This document shows positions 25,656-34,280 of a stretch of 64,000 nt of DNA, piece after piece. Source of the stretch: Candidatus Aenigmatarchaeota archaeon (GTDB taxonomy: Archaea > Aenigmatarchaeota > Aenigmatarchaeia > CG10238-14 > SCSR01); the NCBI GenBank assembly GCA_016187385.1, contig JACPJU010000001.1, positions 463,144-527,143 of the forward strand. Reading direction: 5' to 3'. Made by a program: the position numbers and the translations under genes. The first letter of the stretch is position 1. Every line of letters begins with the position of its first letter. Below the pieces are notes generated by a model. That model made no database searches. It was given only the letters and a program-made list of their open reading frames with translations, and was not told where the DNA came from.

Positions 25656-26868
25656 AGTTGATCGAAGGCTGATACCTGAAGTCAACATAGGAATGGTTGG
25701 CCATGTATCCCATGGAAAAACCACATTGACAAAAGCATTGACAGGAAAGCTTACTCTGACCCACTCTGAAGAATTAAAAAGAGGAATAACAATCCGGCTG
25801 GGATATGCCGACGCGACAATTTACAAATGCTCCAATTGTGGGAAATATTCTATAAGTCCAAAATGCATCTACTGTTTTTCTGACGCCGAACCCGTGAGGA
25901 CAGTCAGTTTTATTGATGCCCCAGGTCACGAGACATTGATGGCTACTGTGTTGACAGGAGCAAGCTTGATGGACGGCGCGATTCTCCTTATAGCTGCAAA
26001 CGAAAAATGTCCCCAGCCTCAGACGAGAGAGCATCTCACAGCGCTGGAAGTCGTTGGAATAAAAAAAGTAATCATCGCCCAGAGCAAGATTGACTTGGTG
26101 ACAAATGAACAGGCGATGGAAAACTACAACCAGATAAAGGAATTCATAGCGGGCACGGTAATAGAAAATTCACCAATCATACCAGTCTCAGCCCAGCATA
26201 ATATTAACATAGATTCTCTTCTTGAAGCCATCGAAACCTTGATACCTGTACCAGAAAGGAAACTTGATGCGGATTCTTTGATGTATGTCGCCAGATCGTT
26301 TGACATAAACAAGCCAGGCAGCAGACCAAAGAATATAGTTGGGGGGATAATTGGGGGTTCTGTCGTTCAAGGCAAATTCAAGACAGGAGACGAAATCGAA
26401 ATCAAGCCCGGTGTTCTCGTCAAGAATTCTTACCAGCCCTTAAGGACAACAATTACGGGATTGAAGAAAGGCGGTATGAATCTTAAAGAGGCAGGCGCGG
26501 GCGGACTGCTCGGACTAATGACAGATCTCGATCCTTCCTTGACCAAGTCAGACGGACTGGTTGGAGATATAGTAGGGATTCCTGGTAAGTTGCCGCAAGC
26601 CATTAATTCATTAAGCCTAGAACTGCGTCTGCTGGAAAGAGTTGTTGGAGCAAAGGAAATGGCGTCAGTCGAACCAATCAAAGTTAACGAGATATTGTTG
26701 ATTAATATCGGAACAAGCAGATCAGTAGGGACTGTTGTTTCAGCCAAAAGAAACGTGATTCAGCTGAATCTGAAGATACCAATCTGTGTTGATAAAAAGG
26801 ACAGGGTTGTGATTTCGAGACAGATTCAAGGAAGATGGCGCTTGGTAGGATATGGAATTATAAAATAA
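25600..26868 (+). CDS. eif2g: translation initiation factor aIF2 subunit gamma
   Basis: GTPase that carries initiator tRNA. G1 is GHVSHGKTT (near residue 35), switch I around EELKRGITIRLGYAD, zinc ribbon CSNCGKYSISPKCIYC, G3 DAPGHE, G4-like AQSKIDL and G5 PVSAQH, then two beta-barrel domains. No in-frame ATG precedes the P-loop before 25693, so initiation must use a non-AUG codon; the TTG at 25600, overlapping rps6e by 56 nt, is the longest choice, and the true start could be any non-AUG codon up to about 25670. Partners with aIF2-alpha (61082). Confidence 0.93.
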   Translation: MERKKQRLKQEGKEVKQNEVDRRLIPEVNIGMVGHVSHGKTTLTKALTGKLTLTHSEELKRGITIRLGYADATIYKCSNCGKYSISPKCIYCFSDAEPVRTVSFIDAPGHETLMATVLTGASLMDGAILLIAANEKCPQPQTREHLTALEVVGIKKVIIAQSKIDLVTNEQAMENYNQIKEFIAGTVIENSPIIPVSAQHNINIDSLLEAIETLIPVPERKLDADSLMYVARSFDINKPGSRPKNIVGGIIGGSVVQGKFKTGDEIEIKPGVLVKNSYQPLRTTITGLKKGGMNLKEAGAGGLLGLMTDLDPSLTKSDGLVGDIVGIPGKLPQAINSLSLELRLLERVVGAKEMASVEPIKVNEILLINIGTSRSVGTVVSAKRNVIQLNLKIPICVDKKDRVVISRQIQGRWRLVGYGIIK

Positions 26869-26872
26869 AAAA

Positions 26873-27271
26873 TTATGCTACAGCGGTTGAACATATAACA
26901 TTTCCCCTAACAGTTCTTACACCATTTCCTGAAATGCTTACAGAATACGAGCCCGTTGGACCAGTAGTTCTTGTTATGGAACATGTTGCTGAACTCGCAC
27001 CATCGATTGACGCTATATTAATACTGCCTCCTGCCGATCCGCCAGCTGGTACCGTCGCAGAGCATGTAAGCTGTGGAGAAGTTGATGTCCCGCGATTTGC
27101 TACCTGCATCTGTATTTGAGTTGATGTGCAGGTTGCATCCTGAAGCTCAAGAACAACTCCAGTCTGCTGCGTAAATGTCCCAGAAATATAAAGATAAGCC
27201 GTTCCAGCCAAAGCAATGGTAATCATCAGCATCAAAATGGTCGCAATAACTGTCGAGATACCTTTCATCAT
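26873..27271 (-). CDS. type IV pilin-like protein (class III signal peptide)
   Basis: 132 residues. The N-terminus MMKG followed by ISTVIATILMLMITIALAG is a class III signal peptide, cut by an archaeal prepilin peptidase before ISTV. The hydrophobic helix serves for filament assembly. The rest is a small Ser/Thr/Gly-rich head with three spaced cysteines. It lies antisense between aIF2-gamma and PIN genes that are usually contiguous. Likely pilus subunit or minor pilin. Confidence 0.8.
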   Translation of the reverse strand: MMKGISTVIATILMLMITIALAGTAYLYISGTFTQQTGVVLELQDATCTSTQIQMQVANRGTSTSPQLTCSATVPAGGSAGGSINIASIDGASSATCSITRTTGPTGSYSVSISGNGVRTVRGNVICSTAVA

Positions 27272-27320
27272 TCACAACCTTGTAAGCAATATTTGAATTT
27301 TTTTATTTAAATACTTTATT

Positions 27321-27719
27321 TCAAGTGCAGGAGACAAATCCAGTCACAGACCTTCCTACAGGAGGTATGATTCTGTATGTGCAAACCCTTCCTCCGCTAC
27401 CTTCGCATTCGTCATAAAACATAGCCGCGTCTCCAGAAGCAATCGAAGACGAACTCCATCTGGGATCAGTCACTGTAGACGGCGATATCTGCCTCACAAT
27501 TATCGCAGAAGTGCTGATTTCATTCGAGCCTATGTTCCTGATTGTCATGGTAGAATTTCCTATTCCTGCATCCTCTCTTAAACAGAAAGCATCTAGGATT
27601 TCAATCCCTTGTATCTCCTGCGTGAATGCAGTATAAATGAAAAAATAAGCCGCGCTCGTCATAATCATGGTGACTATCAGCATCAAAATGGTCGCAATAA
27701 TTTCAGAAATACCTTTCAT
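27321..27719 (-). CDS. type IV pilin-like protein (class III signal peptide)
   Basis: 132 residues, paralogue of the preceding gene in its N-terminus: MKG then ISEIIATILMLIVTMIMTSAA, followed by AYFFIYTAFTQEI. The head domain has four cysteines and a SVTGFVSCT end. Same strand as the 26873 pilin with a 49-nt gap, so probably co-transcribed. Extracellular filament component by family. Confidence 0.8.
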   Translation of the reverse strand: MKGISEIIATILMLIVTMIMTSAAYFFIYTAFTQEIQGIEILDAFCLREDAGIGNSTMTIRNIGSNEISTSAIIVRQISPSTVTDPRWSSSSIASGDAAMFYDECEGSGGRVCTYRIIPPVGRSVTGFVSCT

Positions 27720-27770
27720 AATTAAAGTTCAATTTCCCAACATATAAAATCTTGGACACAAATTAGTTTT

Positions 27771-28139
27771 ATGGAAATTGTATTGGATACAAACTTTCTG
27801 ATCGATTTGGTCAAATTCAAAATCGATCTGGACGCAATATACCAGATAATACCAGAGCCACATTCACTGTCAACGTTAAATTCTGTGCTAAGTGAGCTCA
27901 GCCAGATATCAAAACAAAAAACAAAGTCTGGCGGATATGCAAAGCTGGCTTTGAAAGTAATAGAACAAAACAACATCAAAATCCTAAAATTCCAGGGAAG
28001 CGCAGACATGTTGCTGGTCCAGCTTGCCAAAGAGGGAATGACAATAGCCACAAACGACACGAAGCTGAGGAAAGAAATAAAAAGCTTAGGCAAGAAAACT
28101 ATTTATTTAAAGGCTAAAAAATATGTAGCTATAGGTTGA
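27771..28139 (+). CDS. PIN-domain ribonuclease-like protein
   Basis: 122 residues with the acidic PIN set: the N-terminal LDTNFLIDL (Asp at 6), a conserved Glu in VLSELSQI, and TIATNDTKLRKEI near the C-terminus. A PIN gene of the Fcf1/VapC type normally follows aIF2-gamma in archaea, so this is probably the rRNA-processing homologue and not a toxin; no antitoxin gene is adjacent. Starts 51 nt from the divergent pilin gene. Confidence 0.8.
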   Translation: MEIVLDTNFLIDLVKFKIDLDAIYQIIPEPHSLSTLNSVLSELSQISKQKTKSGGYAKLALKVIEQNNIKILKFQGSADMLLVQLAKEGMTIATNDTKLRKEIKSLGKKTIYLKAKKYVAIG

Positions 28140-28142
28140 AAA

Positions 28143-30107
28143 ATGGTAATCTTATTCGGCTTTATCGCCAGTATATTCGCGTTGCTGTACTCTGCATTAT
28201 TGATTTTCAACATCACTTCCCGCCCTGCCGGAAGCGCAAAAATGATTGAAATTTCCGATGCGATAAAGAAAGGAGCCAATGCGTATCTCTTCAGGCAGTA
28301 TAAGACATTGCTCCCGATTGTTGTAATTTTATCGGCGGTTCTATTCTTCGCGTTCAATGTTACAACAGCGATTGCATTCATCTTGGGTGCATTCCTTTCC
28401 GGTCTCGCAGGTTTCATCGGTATGAACATTTCTGTCAGGGCTAATGTCAGAACAGCCGAAGCTGGAAAGAAAGATTTAAAGTCTGCATTGGACGTCGCAT
28501 TCAAAGGGGGTTCTGTTACAGGACTTGTAGTTGCAGGTTTGGCTCTGCTTGGCGTGACATCTTTATTCTATTTCACGCAGGATGTCGCCATGACAATAGG
28601 TTTCGGTTTCGGTGCAAGTCTGATAAGCCTTTTCATGAGAGTCGGTGGCGGTATTTATACAAAGGCTGCTGATGTGGGCGCTGATCTAGTTGGTAAGGTC
28701 GAAAAGGGAATACCAGAAGATGATCCTAGAAATCCCGCTGTTATCGCTGATAATGTAGGTGACAATGTTGGCGACTGTGCGGGCATGGCTGCAGACTTGT
28801 TCGAATCTTACGCTGTCACTCTTATTGCTGCGATGCTATTGGGTATGGTATTCGGATCGAATGCTGTTCTTTTTCCGTTGACCATAGGCGCAGCGGCGAT
28901 TGTAGCGTCTGTGATAGGAACATTCTTTGTCCGATTGGACAATAGTCACAACATTTGGAAAGCCTTGTACAAAGGAATCATCGCAACTGTGATAATATCA
29001 GCGATTTTGTTCTTCCTTATTTCATACTACCTCTTCCAAAATCTCAACATCTTTTATGCATCACTGGTTGGCCTTGCAGTCACGTTGATCATAAGCTACA
29101 TAACAGAGTTTTACACAGCGCGTGACAGAAAGGCTGTCAGAGAAATTGCAGAAGCTTCAAAGACAGGTGCGGGGACAAATATCATATCAGGACTGGCTCT
29201 TGGATTGAGAAGCACATATCCGACAGTGCTTTTGATCATAGCGGCCATATTTGCATCATATTATTTTGCGGGCGTCTATGGAATCGCGATAGCAGCATTG
29301 GGTATGCTGTCGGTGACAGGTATGATTGTCGCAGTTGATTCTTATGGTCCGATAACAGACAATGCTGGTGGCATAGCCGAGATGGCGGGGTTGCCTGAAA
29401 AGGTAAGGAAGACAACCGATGCATTGGACGCTGTAGGCAATACAACAAAGGCTGTCACAAAGGGATTCGCCATCGGTGCTGCGGCATTGGCGGCTTTATC
29501 ATTATTTGCGGCTTACGCAGAAGCTACTCATTTGCAAGCCATAGACGTGCTGAAGGTGAATGTTGTTATCGGTCTTTTTGCGGGAGGTGCAGTCACATTC
29601 CTGTTCTCATCGCTTTTGATGCGTGCTGTAGGGAGAGCTGCGTTTTCAATAGTGGAGGAAGTCCGCAGACAGTTCAAAACCATCAAGGGTCTGATGCAAG
29701 GCAAAGCTAAACCGGATTATGAAAAATGTGTTGACATTACAACTCGGGCAGCATTGAAGGAACTGATTGTGCCCGGTGTGCTTGCAGTCGCTTCACCGTT
29801 AGCCGTAGGATTCCTTCTGGGTGTCGAAGCTTTGGGTGGAATGTTGGCTGGAAGCATTGTAACAGGACTGCTTCTTGCGATAACAATGACGACAGCGGGC
29901 GCTGCATGGGATAACGCCAAAAAATATATAGAAGAAGGTAATCTCGGTGGTAAAGGATCAGATGCTCATAAAGCGGCTGTTATTGGTGATACTGTAGGAG
30001 ACCCTGCAAAAGACACTGCAGGACCAGCTTTAAATCCTTTGATTAAAGTATTGAATATGATAGCGCTTTTGTTCGCCGGCTTGATTGCCGCACATTCTTT
30101 GTTGTGA
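28143..30107 (+). CDS. hppA: membrane-bound proton-translocating pyrophosphatase, K+-independent type
   Basis: 654 residues, about 15-16 transmembrane helices. Substrate motifs include [34 protein letters not shown] and the C-terminal [21 protein letters not shown]. The segment GNTTKA (near residue 433) has Lys where K+-dependent enzymes have Ala, which by established family knowledge indicates the K+-independent H+-pumping class. Uses cytoplasmic pyrophosphate, a by-product of the many synthetases here, to energise the membrane. Inserted between the PIN and rpoE genes. Confidence 0.96.
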   Translation: MVILFGFIASIFALLYSALLIFNITSRPAGSAKMIEISDAIKKGANAYLFRQYKTLLPIVVILSAVLFFAFNVTTAIAFILGAFLSGLAGFIGMNISVRANVRTAEAGKKDLKSALDVAFKGGSVTGLVVAGLALLGVTSLFYFTQDVAMTIGFGFGASLISLFMRVGGGIYTKAADVGADLVGKVEKGIPEDDPRNPAVIADNVGDNVGDCAGMAADLFESYAVTLIAAMLLGMVFGSNAVLFPLTIGAAAIVASVIGTFFVRLDNSHNIWKALYKGIIATVIISAILFFLISYYLFQNLNIFYASLVGLAVTLIISYITEFYTARDRKAVREIAEASKTGAGTNIISGLALGLRSTYPTVLLIIAAIFASYYFAGVYGIAIAALGMLSVTGMIVAVDSYGPITDNAGGIAEMAGLPEKVRKTTDALDAVGNTTKAVTKGFAIGAAALAALSLFAAYAEATHLQAIDVLKVNVVIGLFAGGAVTFLFSSLLMRAVGRAAFSIVEEVRRQFKTIKGLMQGKAKPDYEKCVDITTRAALKELIVPGVLAVASPLAVGFLLGVEALGGMLAGSIVTGLLLAITMTTAGAAWDNAKKYIEEGNLGGKGSDAHKAAVIGDTVGDPAKDTAGPALNPLIKVLNMIALLFAGLIAAHSLL

Positions 30108-30111
30108 TTTC

Positions 30112-30657
30112 ATGTACAGAATACTCAAGATAGAAGACACGATAAGGGTACCACCTGAGAAGATGGCCGGGAAAACCAAGGAATCTGTAAAGCTGTCTCT
30201 GGGGGACAAGTACGAATGCTTGCTCGATCCGAAGGTTGGTGTAGTACTGGCGATTATAAGCCTGGAGAAAATGGGCGAGGGAAGGATATTTCCAGAAGAC
30301 GCTGGTGTTCATTATCCTGTGACATTCAAGGCTTTGGCATACAAGCCCGAGTTGAACGAGCTTGTTACCGGCGAGGTTGTCGACAACACTGAATTCGGTT
30401 CGTTTGTCAGAGTCGGTCCATTGGACGGCTTGGTCCACATCTCCCAGCTCATGGACGATTATGTCAGCTTTGACGGAAAGAATTCCATGTTCCTCGGCAA
30501 GGAGACAAAGAAGACACTGAAGGAAGGTGATTTGGTCAGGGGAAGAGTGATATCTATTTCATGGGAGGAAGGGAACAAGATAGGTCTGACAATGCGGCAG
30601 CCTTTGCTAGGCGGCTTGGCTTGGTTGGCGGCTGAGAAGAAGAAAAAGAAGGCATGA
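30112..30657 (+). CDS. rpoE: DNA-directed RNA polymerase subunit E' (Rpo7)
   Basis: 181 residues. An N-terminal RNP-like domain (MYRILKIEDTIRVPPEK) is followed by an S1/OB domain (GEVVDNTEFGSFVRVGPLDGLVHISQL). Forms the stalk of archaeal RNA polymerase with Rpo4. The ATG at 30112 is chosen over the longer frame beginning at 30085, because it lies just after the hppA stop and gives the family N-terminus. Directly followed by spt4. Confidence 0.95.
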   Translation: MYRILKIEDTIRVPPEKMAGKTKESVKLSLGDKYECLLDPKVGVVLAIISLEKMGEGRIFPEDAGVHYPVTFKALAYKPELNELVTGEVVDNTEFGSFVRVGPLDGLVHISQLMDDYVSFDGKNSMFLGKETKKTLKEGDLVRGRVISISWEEGNKIGLTMRQPLLGGLAWLAAEKKKKKA

Positions 30658-30659
30658 TT

Positions 30660-30848
30660 ATGGCTAAGAGACTACAGGTTTGCAGAAATTGCAGAAGATT
30701 CACAACAGACAAATCATGCCCTGTATGCAAGTCAACTAACCTGTCAACAAGCTGGAAGGGACTGGTTGTTATAATGGATGCTAACAGCGAAGTCGCAAAG
30801 ACGCTCAACATAACTGAAGCGGGAAGATATGCACTGTACGTTGGATGA
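30660..30848 (+). CDS. spt4: transcription elongation factor Spt4 (RpoE'')
   Basis: 62 residues with a zinc ribbon of CRNC and CPVC, then the beta-strand KGLVVIMDANSEVAK and the closing GRYALYVG, the usual archaeal Spt4. Works with Spt5 to raise polymerase processivity. The ATG at 30660 directly after the rpoE stop is preferred; its own stop overlaps the next ATG (ATGA). Confidence 0.93.
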   Translation: MAKRLQVCRNCRRFTTDKSCPVCKSTNLSTSWKGLVVIMDANSEVAKTLNITEAGRYALYVG

Positions 30849-31150
30849 ATATGGAAATGACAATTTCTCAAGAAAAGGAAAACAAGTTCTTCAAGAGGAA
30901 GGATGTTGAACTGAGCATAAGACATCTGGGAGTTGTCACGCCTTCCAAAAAAGACGTCGTCAAGGAACTGGCTGCAAAATACGGGGTTGACGAAACCCAG
31001 GTACAAATCGGTTATATATTCACAAAGAAAGGCATCGGCGAATCTTTTGTCAGCACCAAGATTCTGAACGAAAAGCCGGAAAAGGTTGAAGCGCCTAAAC
31101 CAGAAAAGGGAGGGGAAACCGTTGAAGCACAAGCAAGTGAAACAGCATGA
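30845..31150 (+). CDS. rps24e: 30S ribosomal protein S24e
   Basis: 101 residues. The family pattern NKFFKRKDVELSIRHLG, VVKELAAKYGVDETQV and the core IFTKKGIGESFVSTKI is clear. Has an Ala/Glu/Lys-rich tail after about residue 80. Overlaps spt4 by 4 nt and rps27ae by 29 nt. Confidence 0.93.
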   Translation: MNMEMTISQEKENKFFKRKDVELSIRHLGVVTPSKKDVVKELAAKYGVDETQVQIGYIFTKKGIGESFVSTKILNEKPEKVEAPKPEKGGETVEAQASETA

Positions 31151-31286
31151 GTACTTTTCTGTAGAAGATGATGCGGTGAAGAGAAACAGGAAATACTGCC
31201 CCAGGTGTGGAAACAGTTTTCTAGCAAATCATAAGAACAGGCTTACATGCGGCAAGTGCACCTACGTCGAATTCTTGAAAGGCTAA
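31122..31286 (+). CDS. rps27ae: 30S ribosomal protein S27ae
   Basis: Zinc-ribbon protein with CPRCG and CGKC, and the family end LTCGKCTYVEFLKG. I set the start at the TTG at 31122, because an AGGGAGGGG site ends 6 nt before it and the length (54 aa) fits the family. The longer frame from a TTG at 31086 would add 12 atypical residues. Overlaps the rps24e 3' end in another frame. Confidence 0.9.
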   Translation: MKHKQVKQHEYFSVEDDAVKRNRKYCPRCGNSFLANHKNRLTCGKCTYVEFLKG

Positions 31287-31960
31287 TCTAAATTTAGAGT
31301 CTGCATCAGCCTGTCCATTTCAGGCGGGGTGGTTCTGTCTCCCATCAATGCGCCACTGGAATTGGAAATTATGCACGAGCCTACAAACGGCGAACCGAAA
31401 TTCGCAGTCCCTATGTCAGCATTCACCTTCAATATCTCTCCAATCGATTTAATCTCTTCCTCGCTAGCATCCCTGTGCAGCAGGCAACCTTTATTCGTAG
31501 CCACGCCGCATGAGCCAACTATATCCGTATTTGCGACTTTCACCTTTGCAATCTCGACATCAAAACAATCTTTCATCTTATCTATGTCGGATTTTCTAAA
31601 CAGTTCGCTGACAGCCGCACCCTTGTCATTGCACAATATCAGGTTTCCTACAGCAGAAAATTTCGAATCTAGAACAGCCAGATTGATTCCAAACTCTTTC
31701 GCTATTCTTTCGAACATTTCAATCTCCCTTTCGGTGACAACTTTCGACAAAAGAATTCCGTTGGAATTTGCAACAGAAAATAAGCCCGTAAAGTCTGTAT
31801 TTGCAATTAGGCACTTTTTCACGGTGACTTTCAGGTATTCCTTGATTGATTTAATGTCTTTGTCAGAAACAAAACTGCCGACAAGACAGAACTTGTCGCA
31901 CGCTTTTGCGTACAACCCTATATTAGGATCCCCGTAAAAGCTTGAATGTAATATCTGCAT
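31283..31960 (-). CDS. eif6: translation initiation factor aIF6
   Basis: 225 residues in the pentein five-fold repeat: repeats such as CLIANTDFTGLFSVANSNGILL, VKVANTDIVGSCGVATNKGCLL and FVGSCIISNSSGALM recur about every 44 residues. aIF6 binds the large subunit and prevents subunit joining; with SBDS (37072, same window) it takes part in 60S/50S maturation. Convergent with rps27ae (4-nt overlap); paired with rpl31e upstream. Confidence 0.93.
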   Translation of the reverse strand: MQILHSSFYGDPNIGLYAKACDKFCLVGSFVSDKDIKSIKEYLKVTVKKCLIANTDFTGLFSVANSNGILLSKVVTEREIEMFERIAKEFGINLAVLDSKFSAVGNLILCNDKGAAVSELFRKSDIDKMKDCFDVEIAKVKVANTDIVGSCGVATNKGCLLHRDASEEEIKSIGEILKVNADIGTANFGSPFVGSCIISNSSGALMGDRTTPPEMDRLMQTLNLD

Positions 31961-31962
31961 GA

Positions 31963-32184
31963 CTATTCAACCGGCGTTAATTTAACGGATTTTTCGTCTT
32001 TGACAATTCTAAATCTGACTTTGAAACCTTTGCTTTTCCACATTTTTTCATTCAGTTTGGGATCAATCACGATTTTATCATTTTTGATTTTTCTCTTCAA
32101 TTGCCTGACAAAATCCATTTTTCTTCTCCACTTTGGAATTTTGTGCATTCTCACATTTATTTTAACGATTTTTTCTTCTGCCAT
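31963..32184 (-). CDS. rpl31e: 50S ribosomal protein L31e
   Basis: 73 residues from the ATG at 32184 (MAEEKIVKINVRM). The family block IDPKLNEKMWKSKGFKVRFRI is diagnostic. The longer frame to 32208 adds an unlikely extension that would run over the promoter region. Operon with eif6 (2-nt gap). Its upstream A/T-rich region is shared divergently with the LamG pilin. Confidence 0.9.
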   Translation of the reverse strand: MAEEKIVKINVRMHKIPKWRRKMDFVRQLKRKIKNDKIVIDPKLNEKMWKSKGFKVRFRIVKDEKSVKLTPVE

Positions 32185-32231
32185 TCGATCACAATTATAT
32201 TTAAACAAACATAAAATTATATAAAGATGAT

Positions 32232-33293
32232 ATGAAAGCCATCTCGCCCATGATAGCAGTTGTTCTTTTGATTGCTTTCACTATTGGCATCGGAACAATA
32301 GTATCAATCTTCGCAACTAGTTTGACAACAACATCAACAGGAATAACAGGCAAGTCTTCAGAAAATCTCACCCAATGCTCTTTGGCTTCGCTTGAGATAA
32401 AAGAAGTTAAATGTTCCTCTACATCGAATGGATTGATTATTTATTGGAAATTTGAATCCGTCAATTCCACCAACTATACCGCCGATATATCTGGAAACAA
32501 TCATCCTGGCCTATTGGTAAATTACTCATGCAGCCCGGCTACATGCAATATTAGCAAAGGAAAATACAACAACGGGTTAGATCTCAACGGGGTTGGGAAT
32601 CATGTAAACCTTTCAATGTCGATAGGCTCCACAGATGACTTGACAATATCCTTCTGGATGAGGGCCGGCGTCCAATCTGACTCGGGAAGACTAGTTACTT
32701 TCGGCAATTCATCAACCAGTGGCAGGGGTATTGAGATCGCCTTTAGCGGAGGGGACATGAGAATCGATAACATAGTTGAACCTACGGGCGGAATCTATGG
32801 CAATAGCACTTGGAATCATGTAGCAATAACAAAAAGTGGTGCCACATTTACTCTTTATATGAACGGCACATCCCTTGGAACAGGGACAGGTTATCTAGCA
32901 AATAATACTGACAGACTAAGAATTTCATCTAGGGCAGACACCTATCCAGCTCAATGGTATTTCAATGGCAGTATCGATGATTTTCGCTTCTATAACAGAA
33001 GCTTGTCCGCAGGTGAAGTCAGCGACATCTTTCAAGATGGATCCAGCTTAAGAGTGTTGATATCTAACAACGGTCCGGTAAATTTAGGGAGAAACTTCAC
33101 TCTAGTCTACATATCTGGCGGTGCCGTTAATGTCACATATGTCAATTTAACTTCTGATTTAACTCCAGGATCAACTGGTCGGTTGACTCTACAGAATATA
33201 ACTGATTCTGGCGCGCTTAGCCAAGTAAGAGTGACATCAACAGTATGCCCGACAGTAATTGTTAAGAAGGATGTAGCAGGACAAATATGCTGA
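32232..33293 (+). CDS. pilin with inserted LamG-like (concanavalin A-type) domain
   Basis: 353 residues. The N-terminus MKA then ISPMIAVVLLIAFTIGIG is the same class III signal peptide and assembly helix as in the three pilins downstream. Residues about 67-267 form a LamG/jellyroll domain: IIYWKFES, GKYNNGLDLNGVGNHV, DDLTISFWMRAG, WNHVAITKSGATFTLYMNG and the closing IDDFRFYNRSLSAGEVSDIF. After that comes a pilin-like beta tail with a Cys pair. Likely a filament tip or adhesive subunit that binds glycans or host surface (inference). A TATA-like ATTTAAAC lies about 30 nt upstream, and the 5' leader AAATTATATAAAGATGAT is shared with the 33430 gene. Confidence 0.85.
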   Translation: MKAISPMIAVVLLIAFTIGIGTIVSIFATSLTTTSTGITGKSSENLTQCSLASLEIKEVKCSSTSNGLIIYWKFESVNSTNYTADISGNNHPGLLVNYSCSPATCNISKGKYNNGLDLNGVGNHVNLSMSIGSTDDLTISFWMRAGVQSDSGRLVTFGNSSTSGRGIEIAFSGGDMRIDNIVEPTGGIYGNSTWNHVAITKSGATFTLYMNGTSLGTGTGYLANNTDRLRISSRADTYPAQWYFNGSIDDFRFYNRSLSAGEVSDIFQDGSSLRVLISNNGPVNLGRNFTLVYISGGAVNVTYVNLTSDLTPGSTGRLTLQNITDSGALSQVRVTSTVCPTVIVKKDVAGQIC

Positions 33294-33429
33294 ATTTAGT
33301 TTTTGCTTATATTAAGAGTTTTATCTTCTATTAGAACCAGTTCCTAATCCACGCCTTAAAATGTGAACGTTGTAGTAAGTTCCTTAAAAATGTATTTAAA
33401 TCACTATCCACAAATTATATAAAGATGAT

Positions 33430-33861
33430 ATGAAAGCCATCTCGCCCATGATAGCAGTTGTTCTTTTGATTGCTTTCACTATTGGCATCGGAACAATAGT
33501 GTCAATCTTCGCAACTAGTTTGACAACAACATCAACAGGAATAACATCAAATCAGAGTGAATCACTGTCTAAATGCGCGGGGGCGTGGATAAATGTATAC
33601 AGCGTGACAAACACATCTGTTCTTTATCATAACCCAAATCAACAGACAGTAACCGGTGTAACAATAGTTTTCACTAACGGAAACACAGCATCAGGTGCTA
33701 CAAGTCTGGCTCCGGGTGCTTCGACTGTAACATCTGTATCTGCAGGGTTGATACCCGGTAGTGGCACAGGAAACAGTTCAGTCATTGTAAGAGGATTGTG
33801 CCAAACGCTTGTGACCGTAGAAGGAAAATGCACCACCGCTAATGATTGTTGGGATGTTTAA
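33430..33861 (+). CDS. type IV pilin, tandem paralogue 2
   Basis: 143 residues. Shares the first 36-40 residues with the LamG pilin almost base for base, followed by the TSNQSESLSKCAGAWINVYSV segment and the C-terminal RGLCQTLV...CTTANDCWDV. The middle (about residues 60-115) is a variable Thr/Ser/Gly-rich beta domain. Three or more cysteines frame the head. Heads a run of three genes with 1-nt spacing. TATA-like GTATTTAAA lies about 30 nt upstream, and the leader is the same as at 32232. Confidence 0.88.
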   Translation: MKAISPMIAVVLLIAFTIGIGTIVSIFATSLTTTSTGITSNQSESLSKCAGAWINVYSVTNTSVLYHNPNQQTVTGVTIVFTNGNTASGATSLAPGASTVTSVSAGLIPGSGTGNSSVIVRGLCQTLVTVEGKCTTANDCWDV

Positions 33862-33862
33862 T

Positions 33863-34279
33863 ATGAAAGCCATCTCGCCCATGATAGCAGTTGTTCTTTT
33901 GATTGCTTTCACTATTGGCATCGGAACCCTAGTGTCAATCTTCGCAACAAGCTTAACTGTGACATCCACCGGAATAACATCCAACCAAAGCGAAGCTCTA
34001 TCCAGATGCGCTGGTGCGTGGATCAACCTATACAGCGTGCAAAGTACCAGAGTTCTGTATTCAAACCCCAACACTCAAGCAATAACAAATCCTATAATAA
34101 TCTTAGGCAATGGGACTTCTATAACCGCAAGTGATACAAATTTGAATCCGGGAGAAACAGTCAACGAGAACATCAGCACTATTGGAACTAATTCACGTGT
34201 CATAGTCCGAGGCTTATGCCAAACATTGGTTACCGCTGAAGGCACTTGTACAACCGCTCAAGATTGTTGGGATGTTTAA
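33863..34279 (+). CDS. type IV pilin, tandem paralogue 3
   Basis: 138 residues, starting 1 nt after the previous stop. N-terminus (class III signal peptide and helix), the SNQSEALSRCAGAWIN block and the CQTLVTAEG.CTTAQDCWDV end are conserved with its neighbours, while residues about 65-110 differ strongly (here NPIIILGNGTSITASD). The longer frame to 33842 overlaps the previous gene and is less likely. Probably part of the same filament operon. Confidence 0.88.
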   Translation: MKAISPMIAVVLLIAFTIGIGTLVSIFATSLTVTSTGITSNQSEALSRCAGAWINLYSVQSTRVLYSNPNTQAITNPIIILGNGTSITASDTNLNPGETVNENISTIGTNSRVIVRGLCQTLVTAEGTCTTAQDCWDV

Positions 34280-34280
34280 T

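Noticed and set aside
32217-32226. TTATATAAAG directly before the pilin ATG as a TATA box
   Set aside because: It is only 5 nt from the ATG, so transcription would start inside the gene; the ATTTAAA about 30 nt upstream is better placed.
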